In this document: piece by piece, positions 25,057-34,010 of the stretch
Layout of the letters: each line of letters begins with the position of its first letter
Numbering within the stretch: position 1 is the first letter of the stretch
DNA from: Bacillota bacterium
GTDB taxonomy: Bacteria > Bacillota > Clostridia > Acetivibrionales > DTU013
DNA length: 64,000 bases
Assembly: GCA_023426125.1 (NCBI GenBank)
Contig: JAFABI010000092.1
Coordinates: forward strand, 42,769 to 106,768
Direction: 5' to 3'
The notes under the pieces: generated by a model
Told to the model about the DNA's origin: nothing
Seen by the model: the letters and a program-made list of their open reading frames with translations, nothing else
Databases searched by the model: none
Translations under genes and position numbers: made by a program

Positions 25057-25709
25057 ATGCTATATCCCTCCTGCGGAACAGTCCTGATAAAGTCCGACAG
25101 TCCAATCTCGGATAAGCGCTTACGAAGCCTTGACATGTTAACATTTAAAATGTTATTGTCAACATATAATTTATTTTCCCATAAAGCTTCTATCAACTCA
25201 TCCTTGGTAACAGTCCTTCCTCTATTTATAAACAGGTAATATAAAATACGACATTCATTTTTCGATAATTCTATCGTATTATTCTTTGTCCGTAAATTCA
25301 TTGCCAGCACATCCAGGTATACGTCCTCTACATGCAGTACATGTGCTTTTTCATAACGTTCAAGGATTCTTCGGATACGTGCAAGAAGAACCGGCAAATG
25401 GTATGGTTTACGTATAAAATCGTCTCCTCCCAGCAAGATGCCTCTAAGTTCATCCTCCTCGCTTTCCCTGCAGGTTACGAATATAACAGGTAATTCGGAA
25501 AACTTCCGGATCTTTTGGCACAAGTGAAACCCATCTTCCTCCATCAGATTAATGTCAAGAAGTATCACGTCCGGATTACTGCTGACAATAACCTCGTTTA
25601 TTTGAGTAAACACGGAAGGAGTAATCGTCTCAAAGCCGCTTTGTTGTAGAAATGCGGACAGTTCCCTGCGGATACTGTCATTATCTTCAATAATCATTAC
25701 TTTGTACAT
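25053..25709 (-). CDS. OmpR-type response regulator, BceR-like
   Basis: A 218-residue regulator. The receiver (1-115) has acidic residues in IIEDND, the phospho-Asp in DVILLDINLMEEDG near residue 53 and the conserved Lys in DFIRKPYHLP. The C-terminal winged helix follows (IELSKNECRILYYLFINRGR, VDNNILNVNMSRLRKRL). First gene of the four-gene Bce-like operon and probable activator of the transporter. No obvious partner operator was identified by eye upstream. Confidence 0.92.
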   Translation of the reverse strand: MYKVMIIEDNDSIRRELSAFLQQSGFETITPSVFTQINEVIVSSNPDVILLDINLMEEDGFHLCQKIRKFSELPVIFVTCRESEEDELRGILLGGDDFIRKPYHLPVLLARIRRILERYEKAHVLHVEDVYLDVLAMNLRTKNNTIELSKNECRILYYLFINRGRTVTKDELIEALWENKLYVDNNILNVNMSRLRKRLSEIGLSDFIRTVPQEGYSI

Positions 25710-25937
25710 ATGACCCCTTCTTTAACCACCTTTTATTATTAATTACGATACATTACCATTTCAATTGTATATCCTTTTCCCATACTTTTCAATAAACGTT
25801 ATAACGACCTGGTTCATAAGGAAATTTTCTATGCCATGCCTTAATCCCAAAGGAGCAGGTACAGGAACAGGAAACGTCAGAACTGGTATTCCCTTAAAAG
25901 AACTTCTTTGTTACTCGAAAGCAATTTATATAATTCA

Positions 25938-25966
25938 TTGAAAGCATCAATTTCATATGTTATAAT
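25938..25966 (+). promoter_or_regulatory. Promoter of the MFS gene
   Basis: TTGAAA at 25938-25943, a 17-bp spacer and TATAAT at 25961-25966, 38 bp ahead of the MFS ATG. The remainder of the 295-bp divergent gap shows no other clear signal. Confidence 0.6.
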
Positions 25967-26004
25967 TGCTGGAAGTTATGACTACTATGAGAGCTGGTAA
26001 ATAA

Positions 26005-27177
26005 ATGAGATTACGCACAAATTTCCATATCGAACGGGACTTTAATTTGTTTTTGCTTGCAGGGCTATTCTCCGGAATTGGCGCAGGTATCAATACATCA
26101 ATATTCAACAACTACTTAAGCGATATATTCAAACTATCCGAGGATATCAGGGGTTTCCTTGAGGTGCCTAGAGAAGCGCCAGGCTTCTTTATTATGTTAA
26201 TTCTGGCGGCATTAAGTTTTTTCGGTGATGTACGGATTGCGATGCTCGGCATGGCAGCAGCGGGGCTGGGTATGCTTGGACTCGGTACGCTGTCGCCGAC
26301 CTTTGCGCTCATGATTATTTGGATGATGATGTACAGCCTTGGTACACACATGATCATGCCCGTCACGCCATCCATCGGCATGGCCCTGTCCAATCAGGAA
26401 TCTTTCGGAGCTAGGCTTGGAACAGTCAGTGCCTTCAGCTTATCAGGAAGTATCATTGCCTATGTTTATATCTTTCTAGGTTTTAATTTCATACATATGA
26501 CTTATCAGACCGCGTTTATTACCGGCACCGTTTTCTATGTGTTCGCTGCTTTTGCAGTGGGGATGATGAAGAAGGGCGGACCGGAAGTCCGAAAAGTAAA
26601 ATTTGTTTTTAGAAAACGTTATTCGCTCTATTATGTACTGGCTGTTATCAGTGGCGCAAGGAATCAAATTTTTCTGACGTTTGCGCCCTGGGTACTGATT
26701 AAGGTGTTCGACGTAAAGCCTCAGATGTTTGCTATCTTGGGTATGGTGGTTGCCCTTATCAGTATAGGCACGCGGAAACTGATCGGCAAATTGATTGACA
26801 GCCGTGGTGAGCGGTTCGTCCTGATATTGGAAGCTATTCTGTTGTTCGCCATCTGTCTCGGCTATGCATTCTCGGACAGAATTTTCTCCGCCAGCGTCGC
26901 CGTGGTAATCATTGCCGGCTGTTATGTCATGGACAACTCCATGTCTGCGGTCGAAATGGCGCGGTCGACATACGTACGGAAGATTGCCGTCGATCTTGCC
27001 GACGTGACCCCGACGCTGTCGACCGGCGTAAGCCTGCAGCACATCACGTCAATGATCATTCCTATTTTCGGAGGTCTTTTGTGGTTGAAAGTCGGATATC
27101 AGGCCGTATTTATGGCAGCAGCTGTTATCGCGTTCCTCAACTTGGTTCTTTCGCGAAGAATTAAGATTGTTTCATAA
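26005..27177 (+). CDS. Major facilitator superfamily transporter
   Basis: A 390-residue protein with about twelve hydrophobic segments. Between the halves lies a charged loop (MKKGGPEVRKVKFVFRKRYS). The N-terminal half has FKLSEDIRGFLEVPREAPGF in the helix 2-3 loop position, and the C-terminal half has IDSRGERFVLILEAILL, which resembles the D-x-x-G-R-x-R/K motif between helices 8 and 9. It is single, with its own promoter. Such proteins export small molecules, but nothing here shows the substrate. Confidence 0.82.
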   Translation: MRLRTNFHIERDFNLFLLAGLFSGIGAGINTSIFNNYLSDIFKLSEDIRGFLEVPREAPGFFIMLILAALSFFGDVRIAMLGMAAAGLGMLGLGTLSPTFALMIIWMMMYSLGTHMIMPVTPSIGMALSNQESFGARLGTVSAFSLSGSIIAYVYIFLGFNFIHMTYQTAFITGTVFYVFAAFAVGMMKKGGPEVRKVKFVFRKRYSLYYVLAVISGARNQIFLTFAPWVLIKVFDVKPQMFAILGMVVALISIGTRKLIGKLIDSRGERFVLILEAILLFAICLGYAFSDRIFSASVAVVIIAGCYVMDNSMSAVEMARSTYVRKIAVDLADVTPTLSTGVSLQHITSMIIPIFGGLLWLKVGYQAVFMAAAVIAFLNLVLSRRIKIVS

Positions 27178-27188
27178 TCTTTACTCAA

Positions 27189-27212
27189 ATCAAACTTATC
27201 GGTATTTCCCAT
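27189..27212 (-). pseudogene. Start of a lost methyltransferase paralogue
   Basis: The minus strand reads ATG for MGNTDKFD with GGAGAAAGCACC before it. This nearly repeats the ribosome site and first eight codons (MGNTDKFE) of the methyltransferase at 20113. The frame then runs antisense into the MFS gene. The other bases up to 27400 hold no gene that I can support. Confidence 0.4.
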
Positions 27213-27400
27213 GGTGCTTTCTCCAATCTGTCTTTATCTTATCCTATCAGAGCATTGGCATACAGTCTATCCTTCTTGCTATTTTCCCTCAGAAAATCCG
27301 ATGTCATCGTTTTTTATCTCTTCAGTCTTTATAATCGCCAGGAGGTCAATCCACACTGCAGTCATTGTTCCACCGCTTCCAGAATGTCTGGCTGTTTATG

Positions 27401-28423
27401 TTACTTTATGTTTGCATATACCTGCTCGGCCGTGAAAAACCCATCCTTTATAACCGTCTGATCAATATTATCCTTAAGGGCAAGGATCGGCTGGTAAATC
27501 TTGCAGCGGACATTATTTGTCCCGTCCGACATAACTTCATAAGGGCCTATGTCTTTGCCGGCGGCCATTTTAACGGCAATCTCAGCCGCCCCTTCCGACA
27601 GGATTTTAATCGGCTTGTAAACCGTCAAGCTTTGTGTCCCTTCAACGATTCTTTGACAGGCGCCCAACTCCGCGTCCTGCCCTGTAACAAACACCTTGCC
27701 CGCAAGCCTGTTTTCGCTCAAGGCTGTTATGGCGCCTTCCGCCAGCTGGTCATTGGCCGCAATGATTGCATTCACCTGCTGGCCGCTGTTGAGGATTTTA
27801 CTTACATAGTTATAGGAGCCTTCGTCACGCCAGGCGTCTATCCAGGTCTCTCCGACAACCTTTATATCGCCTTTGTCAATAAACGGCCGAAGAGCGCTAT
27901 GAAACCCATCGTTGAGCATGAAGGAATTGTTGTCCCTTTGCGTGCCGTTTAGGATCAGATAATTTCCTTCCGGTACTTGTTCCGTCGCGGATTTACTCAT
28001 CATATACCCTACTCTCGTGTTATCAAAGGATATATAGAAATCAACGCCGGCGTCCCTTATCATGCGGTCATATGCAATCACCTTCACGTTATAGCTGTGT
28101 GCATATTTAACAAAGTCTTTAAGGCTGTCTTTGTCGTAAGCAACGATGACGAGCACATCGACACCCTGGGCTATCATCTCCATGCCGATCTTTCTCTGGC
28201 GATCGCTGTCCTCGTATGCATCCTTCACAATGACTTGTGCGCCAAGGTTTTCAGCCTTCGCCACAAATATATCCCGGTCCCTCTGCCATCTTTCCACTGT
28301 CACCGTTTCATAGATGAATCCTATCTTCAATACATTATTTTCATGCTCGAAGGTCTTGTCCGATTTACATCCACCGGTGAACAGTAAAAGCACAGCCAAT
28401 GACAATACAAAGAACTTCTTCAC
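27401..28423 (-). CDS. XylF-like sugar-binding lipoprotein
   Basis: A 340-residue periplasmic-binding-protein fold (type 1) with a lipoprotein signal (LLLFTGGC, Cys near 19). Pentose-binding features resemble XylF: IGFIYETVTVERWQRDRD at the start, VKVIAYDRMIRDAGVDFYIS, and IIAANDQLAEGAITAL with VFVTGQDAELGACQRI. The gene overlaps the response regulator by 4 bp and ends the sensory operon. It has no adjacent permease of its own, so it either feeds the ChvE-type transporter upstream or presents sugar to the kinase. D-xylose or a similar aldose is the best guess. Confidence 0.85.
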   Translation of the reverse strand: MKKFFVLSLAVLLLFTGGCKSDKTFEHENNVLKIGFIYETVTVERWQRDRDIFVAKAENLGAQVIVKDAYEDSDRQRKIGMEMIAQGVDVLVIVAYDKDSLKDFVKYAHSYNVKVIAYDRMIRDAGVDFYISFDNTRVGYMMSKSATEQVPEGNYLILNGTQRDNNSFMLNDGFHSALRPFIDKGDIKVVGETWIDAWRDEGSYNYVSKILNSGQQVNAIIAANDQLAEGAITALSENRLAGKVFVTGQDAELGACQRIVEGTQSLTVYKPIKILSEGAAEIAVKMAAGKDIGPYEVMSDGTNNVRCKIYQPILALKDNIDQTVIKDGFFTAEQVYANIK

Positions 28424-30030
28424 AGCAACAAACCTCCCAGAATCATCTTTTGATAGACTGACGGGGATATCCCCTCGCGCTTTTTGAACAATTTGCTGAA
28501 ATAGTTGGGGTCGCAGTATCCTGACAGGTGACAGATTTCCTTGATGGAATATTTACTTTCCTTCATCAATTTTTTCGCATTTTCGATTCGGACGGACGTT
28601 AACCTTTCGATGAAATTTTCACCCGTTTCGTTCTTATACAGCCTGCTTAAATACTGGGGGCTGATATACAACTCCTTGGAAACGTCATCCAGGGTCAAAT
28701 CCTGGTTGAATCTTTTACTTATTATTGTATCGGCCTTTTCAACGATTTTTCCGATATTGCACTTCTTATTGGTGCGGATGGTACCGGCGATATGCCTTAT
28801 CTCCTCCGTACATATCCGCTCAAACTCTTCCTTGGACCGGCAGCATAATATCTGTTTAATATACTGACCGGGTTCGGCATTATCGTTGATTCCGTTTTCC
28901 ATGGCGACCTGGTGGACCGCTACCATCATCTCTATAATTCTGTAATGAAGATTCTCCTGTTCAAAGAAATTGGGATATCTCCGAAAGATATCGGACAAAA
29001 CCTTCAGACATCTCTGCACATCGCCGTTTTCCATGCCGATGATAAGCTTATGCTCTTCGGTTACAAGCTCAAATCCTATGTTGTATATATTGGGCGCGAT
29101 ATCATCGATATGTACGATCATGCCGCCTTCACTGCAATTGAGCGCCTTTAATGCTTCCTGATAGGATATCAGTATATCCTGGTCGTTGTGAATTCTGCCT
29201 ATCCCAACCCTGAACTCGATATCATATTTTTTCTCCATTAGGTGCATGATATCTTCTATACAGGTTATGGCCTGTACCCTCTGCTGATACAGGTCCTCAA
29301 TGCTTTGGGCTACATAAACGACGACCGTGTCAAACATTATCGGGCCTACGATGCACTTGCACCTGTATTTCAAATTATCTTTAATAATGGTATAAATCTT
29401 TTGATTATCAAGGCTATCTCCCAATTGCGTTTCGCAATTGCTGCTTTCACCTCTTTTGTTGAACATCAGCACGAAAATGAAGCCTGTCTCGCTGCCTATA
29501 TCAAAAAATTCCCTTTTGTACTTGAGGATATCGGTTTTCCGTGCCTGGGCAAAAAGCAATGAATAAATGAAGCTGTGCTCTACGGCGGTGAGCATTTTTT
29601 CAATCCTCTCTTTTGCCTCAAGCTCCCAGTAATATTTACGCCTTTCATCATCAAGCTGGGTCATTATCTTTTGTATCGTATCTACCAACCTTTCCTTTTT
29701 AACAGGTTTTATCAGATATTCGCTGACTCCCAGTTCAACAGCCTGCTTCGCATATTCAAAATATTCGTAGGCAGATACGATAACTATCTTTATGTCGTTA
29801 TGGGCCTTCTTTATTTCTTTAATTGCATCAAGGCCGTTAATACCCGGCATTTTGATATCCGTCAGAATAATATCCGGTTTTATAGTCAGCGTTTTTTCTA
29901 TCGCTTCTCTTCCCGATCTCGCAGTCGCTATAATCCTTATGTTGCTGAATTCGTTTTCAACAATATGCCGTGCGGATTCAATCATTATCTGCTCATCATC
30001 ACATACCATAAGGCTGTACACAAGAATCAC
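28420..30030 (-). CDS. YesN-type response regulator (receiver + AraC HTH)
   Basis: A 536-residue regulator. The receiver (1-120) has phospho-Asp in IILTDIKMPGINGLDAI near residue 55 and Lys in SEYLIKPVKKERL. A middle region of about 280 residues, of the kind common in YesN proteins, follows. The C-terminal AraC domain has two helix-turn-helix units (DDVSKELYISPQYLSRLYKN and ICHLSGYCDPNYFSKLFKKR). It overlaps the kinase gene by 32 bp. Expected to activate the neighbouring sugar-uptake genes when the kinase is stimulated. Confidence 0.93.
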   Translation of the reverse strand: MILVYSLMVCDDEQIMIESARHIVENEFSNIRIIATARSGREAIEKTLTIKPDIILTDIKMPGINGLDAIKEIKKAHNDIKIVIVSAYEYFEYAKQAVELGVSEYLIKPVKKERLVDTIQKIMTQLDDERRKYYWELEAKERIEKMLTAVEHSFIYSLLFAQARKTDILKYKREFFDIGSETGFIFVLMFNKRGESSNCETQLGDSLDNQKIYTIIKDNLKYRCKCIVGPIMFDTVVVYVAQSIEDLYQQRVQAITCIEDIMHLMEKKYDIEFRVGIGRIHNDQDILISYQEALKALNCSEGGMIVHIDDIAPNIYNIGFELVTEEHKLIIGMENGDVQRCLKVLSDIFRRYPNFFEQENLHYRIIEMMVAVHQVAMENGINDNAEPGQYIKQILCCRSKEEFERICTEEIRHIAGTIRTNKKCNIGKIVEKADTIISKRFNQDLTLDDVSKELYISPQYLSRLYKNETGENFIERLTSVRIENAKKLMKESKYSIKEICHLSGYCDPNYFSKLFKKREGISPSVYQKMILGGLLL

Positions 30031-31543
30031 CTCCCTCTTGTGTCAGTTGTCCGGCACAGCAAGGTATCGTTAAAACCACCTTTGTGCCTTTGCCCGGAGC
30101 GCTCTTCACCTCTATCACATCCTCACAGCTGAAAAACAGCTTCAGCCTCTGCACCACATTGTATATTCCTATCCCTGTCGTATGCCCGGATATTTCGCTT
30201 TCAGATTTACAGCAATTCAATATCTTTTGCCTTGTTTCCTCACTCATTCCGGCGCCGTTGTCCCGGACGCTCATACGAACCGCCGTACCACTTTTGTCAA
30301 GCAGGATATGAATCACGCCTCCTTTCTCCATGTTCCCTATGCCATGGATCGTGGCATTTTCCACTAAAGGCTGAATGATCAAAGGCGGAATATCAATATC
30401 AAGAAGACTTGGGTCAATGTTGTATTCAAATTTTATCATGTCTCCGAACCGTACGAAAAACAGGTGCTCGTATGCCCTTACAGTATCGATTTCGTCCTTG
30501 ATCTTGACTTTTCTGTCCAGACTTTTAACATTGTACCGGAATATCCTTGCAATATTGTCAAGAAAGCTCGACGTCCTGTCGGCGCCTTCGATCATTGCAA
30601 GCTGGACACCCGCATTCAGTGTATTGAAAAGAAAATGCGGATTGATCTGCATTTGCAGTGCCTTCATTTCCGCGTCTGCCAGCAGCGACTGCATCTTTAA
30701 ATTTTCGATCTGCTGTTCAAAAAGCTGTGCTTCGGTGTCGGCCTTATTGTGCAGCTCGCTGATGTAATTCCTTATGCTGTGCTTCATCGCATTAAATGCG
30801 TTGGCCATTATGCTAAGCTCGTCCTGTGAATACACTTCGACATCCTCCGTGCCGAAATTGCCCTTAGACATTTCCTCCGCTGAATGCGCAAGCTTTATGA
30901 TCGGTTTTGTCATATTGTAGGTCAGGTAGGAAATCACAAGCATATTCAGCAATATTACGGATATAATGAGAACCAGATTCGTGGTCCGCAGTTTGTTCAG
31001 ATTCCCTGATATGCCAAGGTATTGCGTAGTATTAACGTTTAAAATGTTCAGATTCAGGCGGTCCGTATAGGTCCGGATATATCCGGTTATCTGGTTGGCC
31101 TCGGCATACCTCGCAATATACTCATCTGCGCTGCCCATTCTTTTGGCCTTCACCGCCGCTTCCGTTTCATTAAAATAGGATTCGGCCATGTATGCGATAT
31201 CCTTGTAAATCAGGTCATTCTGGCTGTATACCCCGTGCAGCTCATAAAACATGCTCTGCGCCTTCTCATTGAAAATATCCTTATATCTGTAATAATTGAG
31301 CAAACTATCCGAATCGGCGGTAACGAGGTAATTCGTCAGATTGGTATTTACGTTATGCATATCGCTGAGAAATTCTCCGATTTTAACGTTGGCGGCAAAC
31401 ATATCGTCCATCTTTTCTATGATGTTGCTCGACAATCCCAGAATAAATACGCTTGTAACACTGGTAAGAATCGTGGTCAGAACAAAGATTGCAATAATCC
31501 TGGACTTTATGCTGTTGAATATTCTATTCCAAGTCTTTTTCAT
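29999..31543 (-). CDS. YesM/LytS-type sensor histidine kinase
   Basis: A 514-residue membrane kinase: helix 1 at about 15-37, an extracellular four-helix-type sensor to about 185, helix 2 (LVLIISVILLNMLVISYLTY), HAMP (TKPIIKLAHSAEEMSKGNFG), coiled coil, His_kinase domain with phospho-His in QINPHFLFNTLNAGVQ near residue 300, and the ATP-binding domain (LVENATIHGI, VRDNGAGMS, GIGIYNVVQRL). The preceding gene encodes an anchored sugar-binding protein, so sensing probably needs that partner, as known for XylFII-LytS of Clostridium beijerinckii. Confidence 0.93.
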   Translation of the reverse strand: MKKTWNRIFNSIKSRIIAIFVLTTILTSVTSVFILGLSSNIIEKMDDMFAANVKIGEFLSDMHNVNTNLTNYLVTADSDSLLNYYRYKDIFNEKAQSMFYELHGVYSQNDLIYKDIAYMAESYFNETEAAVKAKRMGSADEYIARYAEANQITGYIRTYTDRLNLNILNVNTTQYLGISGNLNKLRTTNLVLIISVILLNMLVISYLTYNMTKPIIKLAHSAEEMSKGNFGTEDVEVYSQDELSIMANAFNAMKHSIRNYISELHNKADTEAQLFEQQIENLKMQSLLADAEMKALQMQINPHFLFNTLNAGVQLAMIEGADRTSSFLDNIARIFRYNVKSLDRKVKIKDEIDTVRAYEHLFFVRFGDMIKFEYNIDPSLLDIDIPPLIIQPLVENATIHGIGNMEKGGVIHILLDKSGTAVRMSVRDNGAGMSEETRQKILNCCKSESEISGHTTGIGIYNVVQRLKLFFSCEDVIEVKSAPGKGTKVVLTIPCCAGQLTQEGGDSCVQPYGM

Positions 31544-31558
31544 TGAATTTCCCTCTGC

Positions 31559-32569
31559 TTATTTCTGGTTGATATTTATAGCTGTATATATATTGGGAGC
31601 GATATTTATATAACTTGACTGAAATGAATCTCCGGCGTTGCCGCATAAAATTTCAACGCTCTTATATCCGGCCTGATATCCATTTCTGTCCAGAACCCCA
31701 AAAATGATCCCCTTTTTGATATAATGCCTGATCTCAACTGTGATATCCGTACCAACGATGACGACTTTTCCTACCAGATTGCGTTCTACAATTACGTGGG
31801 CCGCCGCTACCGTATCCTTGGCGTTTGTACAGAAGATCACATCGACATCGGGATGCTCCGTCAATATGCTTCTTGTCAGGTCCTCCGCTCCAAGCAGATC
31901 GCTGTTCCGATACAATGTGCATAATAGGTTTATTTTTTCCTCACTTTCAATGATGCTTGTTATGCCGCTCATCATAATATCGCTCTGTGACATGGCAGTT
32001 TTATCGGTTTTGCTCAGGCTCTCATCCGATAAAATCACCGCCAGATTAATGGGCAGATCCTTGTCTGCCGCCTTGGATATAAGCTTTGCCGCTTTTACTC
32101 CAAAATCATAAAAATTGGTTCCTACATAGGAAAGCCTGTTACTGTCGACAGATTCAACGATCCCTACCACGATATTGATGCCCGACCTGGCTGCACTGTT
32201 AATCGCATCCGAATATCCGGGTGAGCTTTTACCGTTTACAATGATGCCGTCAACCCTGGATTTGTTTGCTATATTCACATATTCTACTGTTTTGTCAAAG
32301 CTGTCCGGGTTGGATATGGGATTGTATTCGATTGCGGCGTTATATACCTTCCCGGCTTCAAATACGCCTTCTTTGAAGTTCTGCCAGTATTCATCGTCTC
32401 CGGAATTTACTATCAATGAAAAATGATATTTCGGATTCTCACCAAATACATTTGCGGAGTCTCCGTCATAGACTTTATTGACCATGTTAAAGTAGTATAC
32501 GGCCACCGTTGCCGATGCAACCACAATGGCAAATAAAATGGTTAATGATATTTTGTACAGCCATTTCAT
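31559..32569 (-). CDS. Membrane-anchored sugar-binding sensor protein
   Basis: A 336-residue type 1 periplasmic-binding fold with an uncleaved-looking N-terminal helix (ISLTILFAIVVASATVAVYY) and no lipobox. Binding-protein landmarks are YHFSLIVNSGDDEYWQNFKE, VDGIIVNGKSSPGYSDAIN, VIFCTNAKDTVAAAHVIV and VGTDITVEIRHYIKKGIIFG. It stands first in the sensory operon, 16 bp from the kinase. An anchored binding protein beside a YesM-type kinase fits a co-receptor of the XylFII kind rather than a transport protein. Confidence 0.85.
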   Translation of the reverse strand: MKWLYKISLTILFAIVVASATVAVYYFNMVNKVYDGDSANVFGENPKYHFSLIVNSGDDEYWQNFKEGVFEAGKVYNAAIEYNPISNPDSFDKTVEYVNIANKSRVDGIIVNGKSSPGYSDAINSAARSGINIVVGIVESVDSNRLSYVGTNFYDFGVKAAKLISKAADKDLPINLAVILSDESLSKTDKTAMSQSDIMMSGITSIIESEEKINLLCTLYRNSDLLGAEDLTRSILTEHPDVDVIFCTNAKDTVAAAHVIVERNLVGKVVIVGTDITVEIRHYIKKGIIFGVLDRNGYQAGYKSVEILCGNAGDSFQSSYINIAPNIYTAININQK

Positions 32570-32627
32570 TTTGTTACCACCTCTGCTATCTCGAATTATA
32601 AATGTAACTATTTGTTATCTTTTCTCC

Positions 32628-32657
32628 ATTATACCATATATTAGAAATAAAATCCAA
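32628..32657 (-). promoter_or_regulatory. Promoter of the sugar-sensing operon
   Basis: On the minus strand TTGGAT (32657-32652), an 18-bp spacer and TATAAT (32633-32628) lie 59 bp before the sensor-protein ATG and after the terminator of the transporter genes. The sensing genes are thus transcribed on their own. Confidence 0.65.
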
Positions 32658-32694
32658 AATAAGTACAGGCTCACTGTCATATCCGTCATGAAAC

Positions 32695-32736
32695 TGAAAA
32701 AACAACCACACTAAGCTTATTTTCAGCACGGTTGTC
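32695..32736 (-). terminator. Terminator of the ChvE-GguA-GguB-type operon
   Basis: On the minus strand ACAACCGTGCT pairs with AGTGTGGTTGT across a 12-nt loop, followed by TTTTTT. It lies 37 bp behind the permease stop. Confidence 0.8.
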
Positions 32737-32772
32737 TTTTCCCTTGTTTTAACCGGTTAGATTCAATTAAAT

Positions 32773-33996
32773 TCAGCTGATCCTGGACTTTGATTTGGAA
32801 TACATGTCAAATGCGACAGCGAGCAACACGACCAACCCTTTTGCAACCGACTGCAAAAAGACATTTAAACCTATGATAGACATGCCGTTGTTCATGACGC
32901 CCATGATAAAGGCGCCTACGACTGCTCCCCATATAGTGCCTATACCGCCGTAAGCGGAAGCGCCGCCTATAAAGCACGCGCCTATAGCGTCAAGCTCAAA
33001 GTTCATTCCGACATTCGGCGAAGCTGCCATCATTCTTCCTGCGGTTACTACGCCTGCAACACCCGCTAAAAGTCCCATGTTCGAATACACGAAGAACATC
33101 ATTTTTTTGGTGCTGACCCCGGAAAGCTCCGCCGCCTTAATATTGCCTCCCATCGCGTAAAGATGCCGCCCGGGTATTGTCTTGGTTGTTATAAACGCAT
33201 ATATCACATATAAAACGGCGAGTAAAATCAACATGATGGGTATGCCTTCATCCATCGCCAGCCAGTAAGAGAAAATATTTATAATAATAAAGAACGAGAC
33301 GGCTTTTCCGATAACCGACAATAAAGACGCGACCTCATACCCGCGCGATTGTTTGCTTTTCCTGTTAAAAATCAAAAACAAAACATAAATAAGGGATAAC
33401 GCGAGCCCGACAATAAGCACCGTTACATTCAAATGCTCCGGTTTGTTTTGCAGACGCAGCAAATCGCCGATGCGCAAAAAATCCGGGACGGTTTTTGGCG
33501 CAATATCGGGAACCGAACCCGTCCCGATCGCAATATAAAGATCAGGGAGCGGTAAGGTCTTTCCATTGAGTATGATATTATTAAGCCCCCGGAAAACAAG
33601 CATGCCTGCCAGCGTAGTGATAAACGGCGGTACCTTTACAAACGCTATCCAAAAGCCCTGCCACATGCCTGCCAGGAGGCCGGTCATAAGGCTGATGATT
33701 ATCGCCAGCCAGGCGGGCAGGCCAAGCGTCGTAGCCATCATCCCCGACATCGCGCTTACCAGGGCGACCAGCGAACCGACCGAAAGGTCGATGTTTCCTC
33801 CCGTCAATATACACAGCATCATTCCTATGGCAAGTATCAGAACATAGGCGTTCTGGCGCACCAGCATCGATACGTTTCTCGGCCAGATCAGCTTCCCCCC
33901 CGTTACAACGCCAAAAAATATGATAATAACAGCCAAGGCAAAAATCATCCCGTACTGCCGCATGTTACGGTTCATATATTCCTTTACGCCGTTCAT
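32773..33996 (-). CDS. gguB: Sugar ABC transporter permease, GguB/MmsB-like (XylH type)
   Basis: A 407-residue permease of the BPD_transp_2 (ribose/xylose) family with about ten helices. The longer XylH/GguB form is recognised by the inserted segment at about 195-265. The cytosolic EAA-like loop TKTIPGRHLYAMGGNIKAAE LSG and the core GGNIDLSVGSLVAL, VPPFITTLAGMLVFRGLNN and YGGIGTIWGAVVGAFIMG are typical. ATG at 33996 follows AGGGGG; an open frame extends further to 34167 inside the ATPase gene. Third gene after the ChvE-like and GguA-like genes. Confidence 0.88.
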   Translation of the reverse strand: MNGVKEYMNRNMRQYGMIFALAVIIIFFGVVTGGKLIWPRNVSMLVRQNAYVLILAIGMMLCILTGGNIDLSVGSLVALVSAMSGMMATTLGLPAWLAIIISLMTGLLAGMWQGFWIAFVKVPPFITTLAGMLVFRGLNNIILNGKTLPLPDLYIAIGTGSVPDIAPKTVPDFLRIGDLLRLQNKPEHLNVTVLIVGLALSLIYVLFLIFNRKSKQSRGYEVASLLSVIGKAVSFFIIINIFSYWLAMDEGIPIMLILLAVLYVIYAFITTKTIPGRHLYAMGGNIKAAELSGVSTKKMMFFVYSNMGLLAGVAGVVTAGRMMAASPNVGMNFELDAIGACFIGGASAYGGIGTIWGAVVGAFIMGVMNNGMSIIGLNVFLQSVAKGLVVLLAVAFDMYSKSKSRIS

Positions 33997-34010
33997 ATAG
34001 ATTCCCCCTA

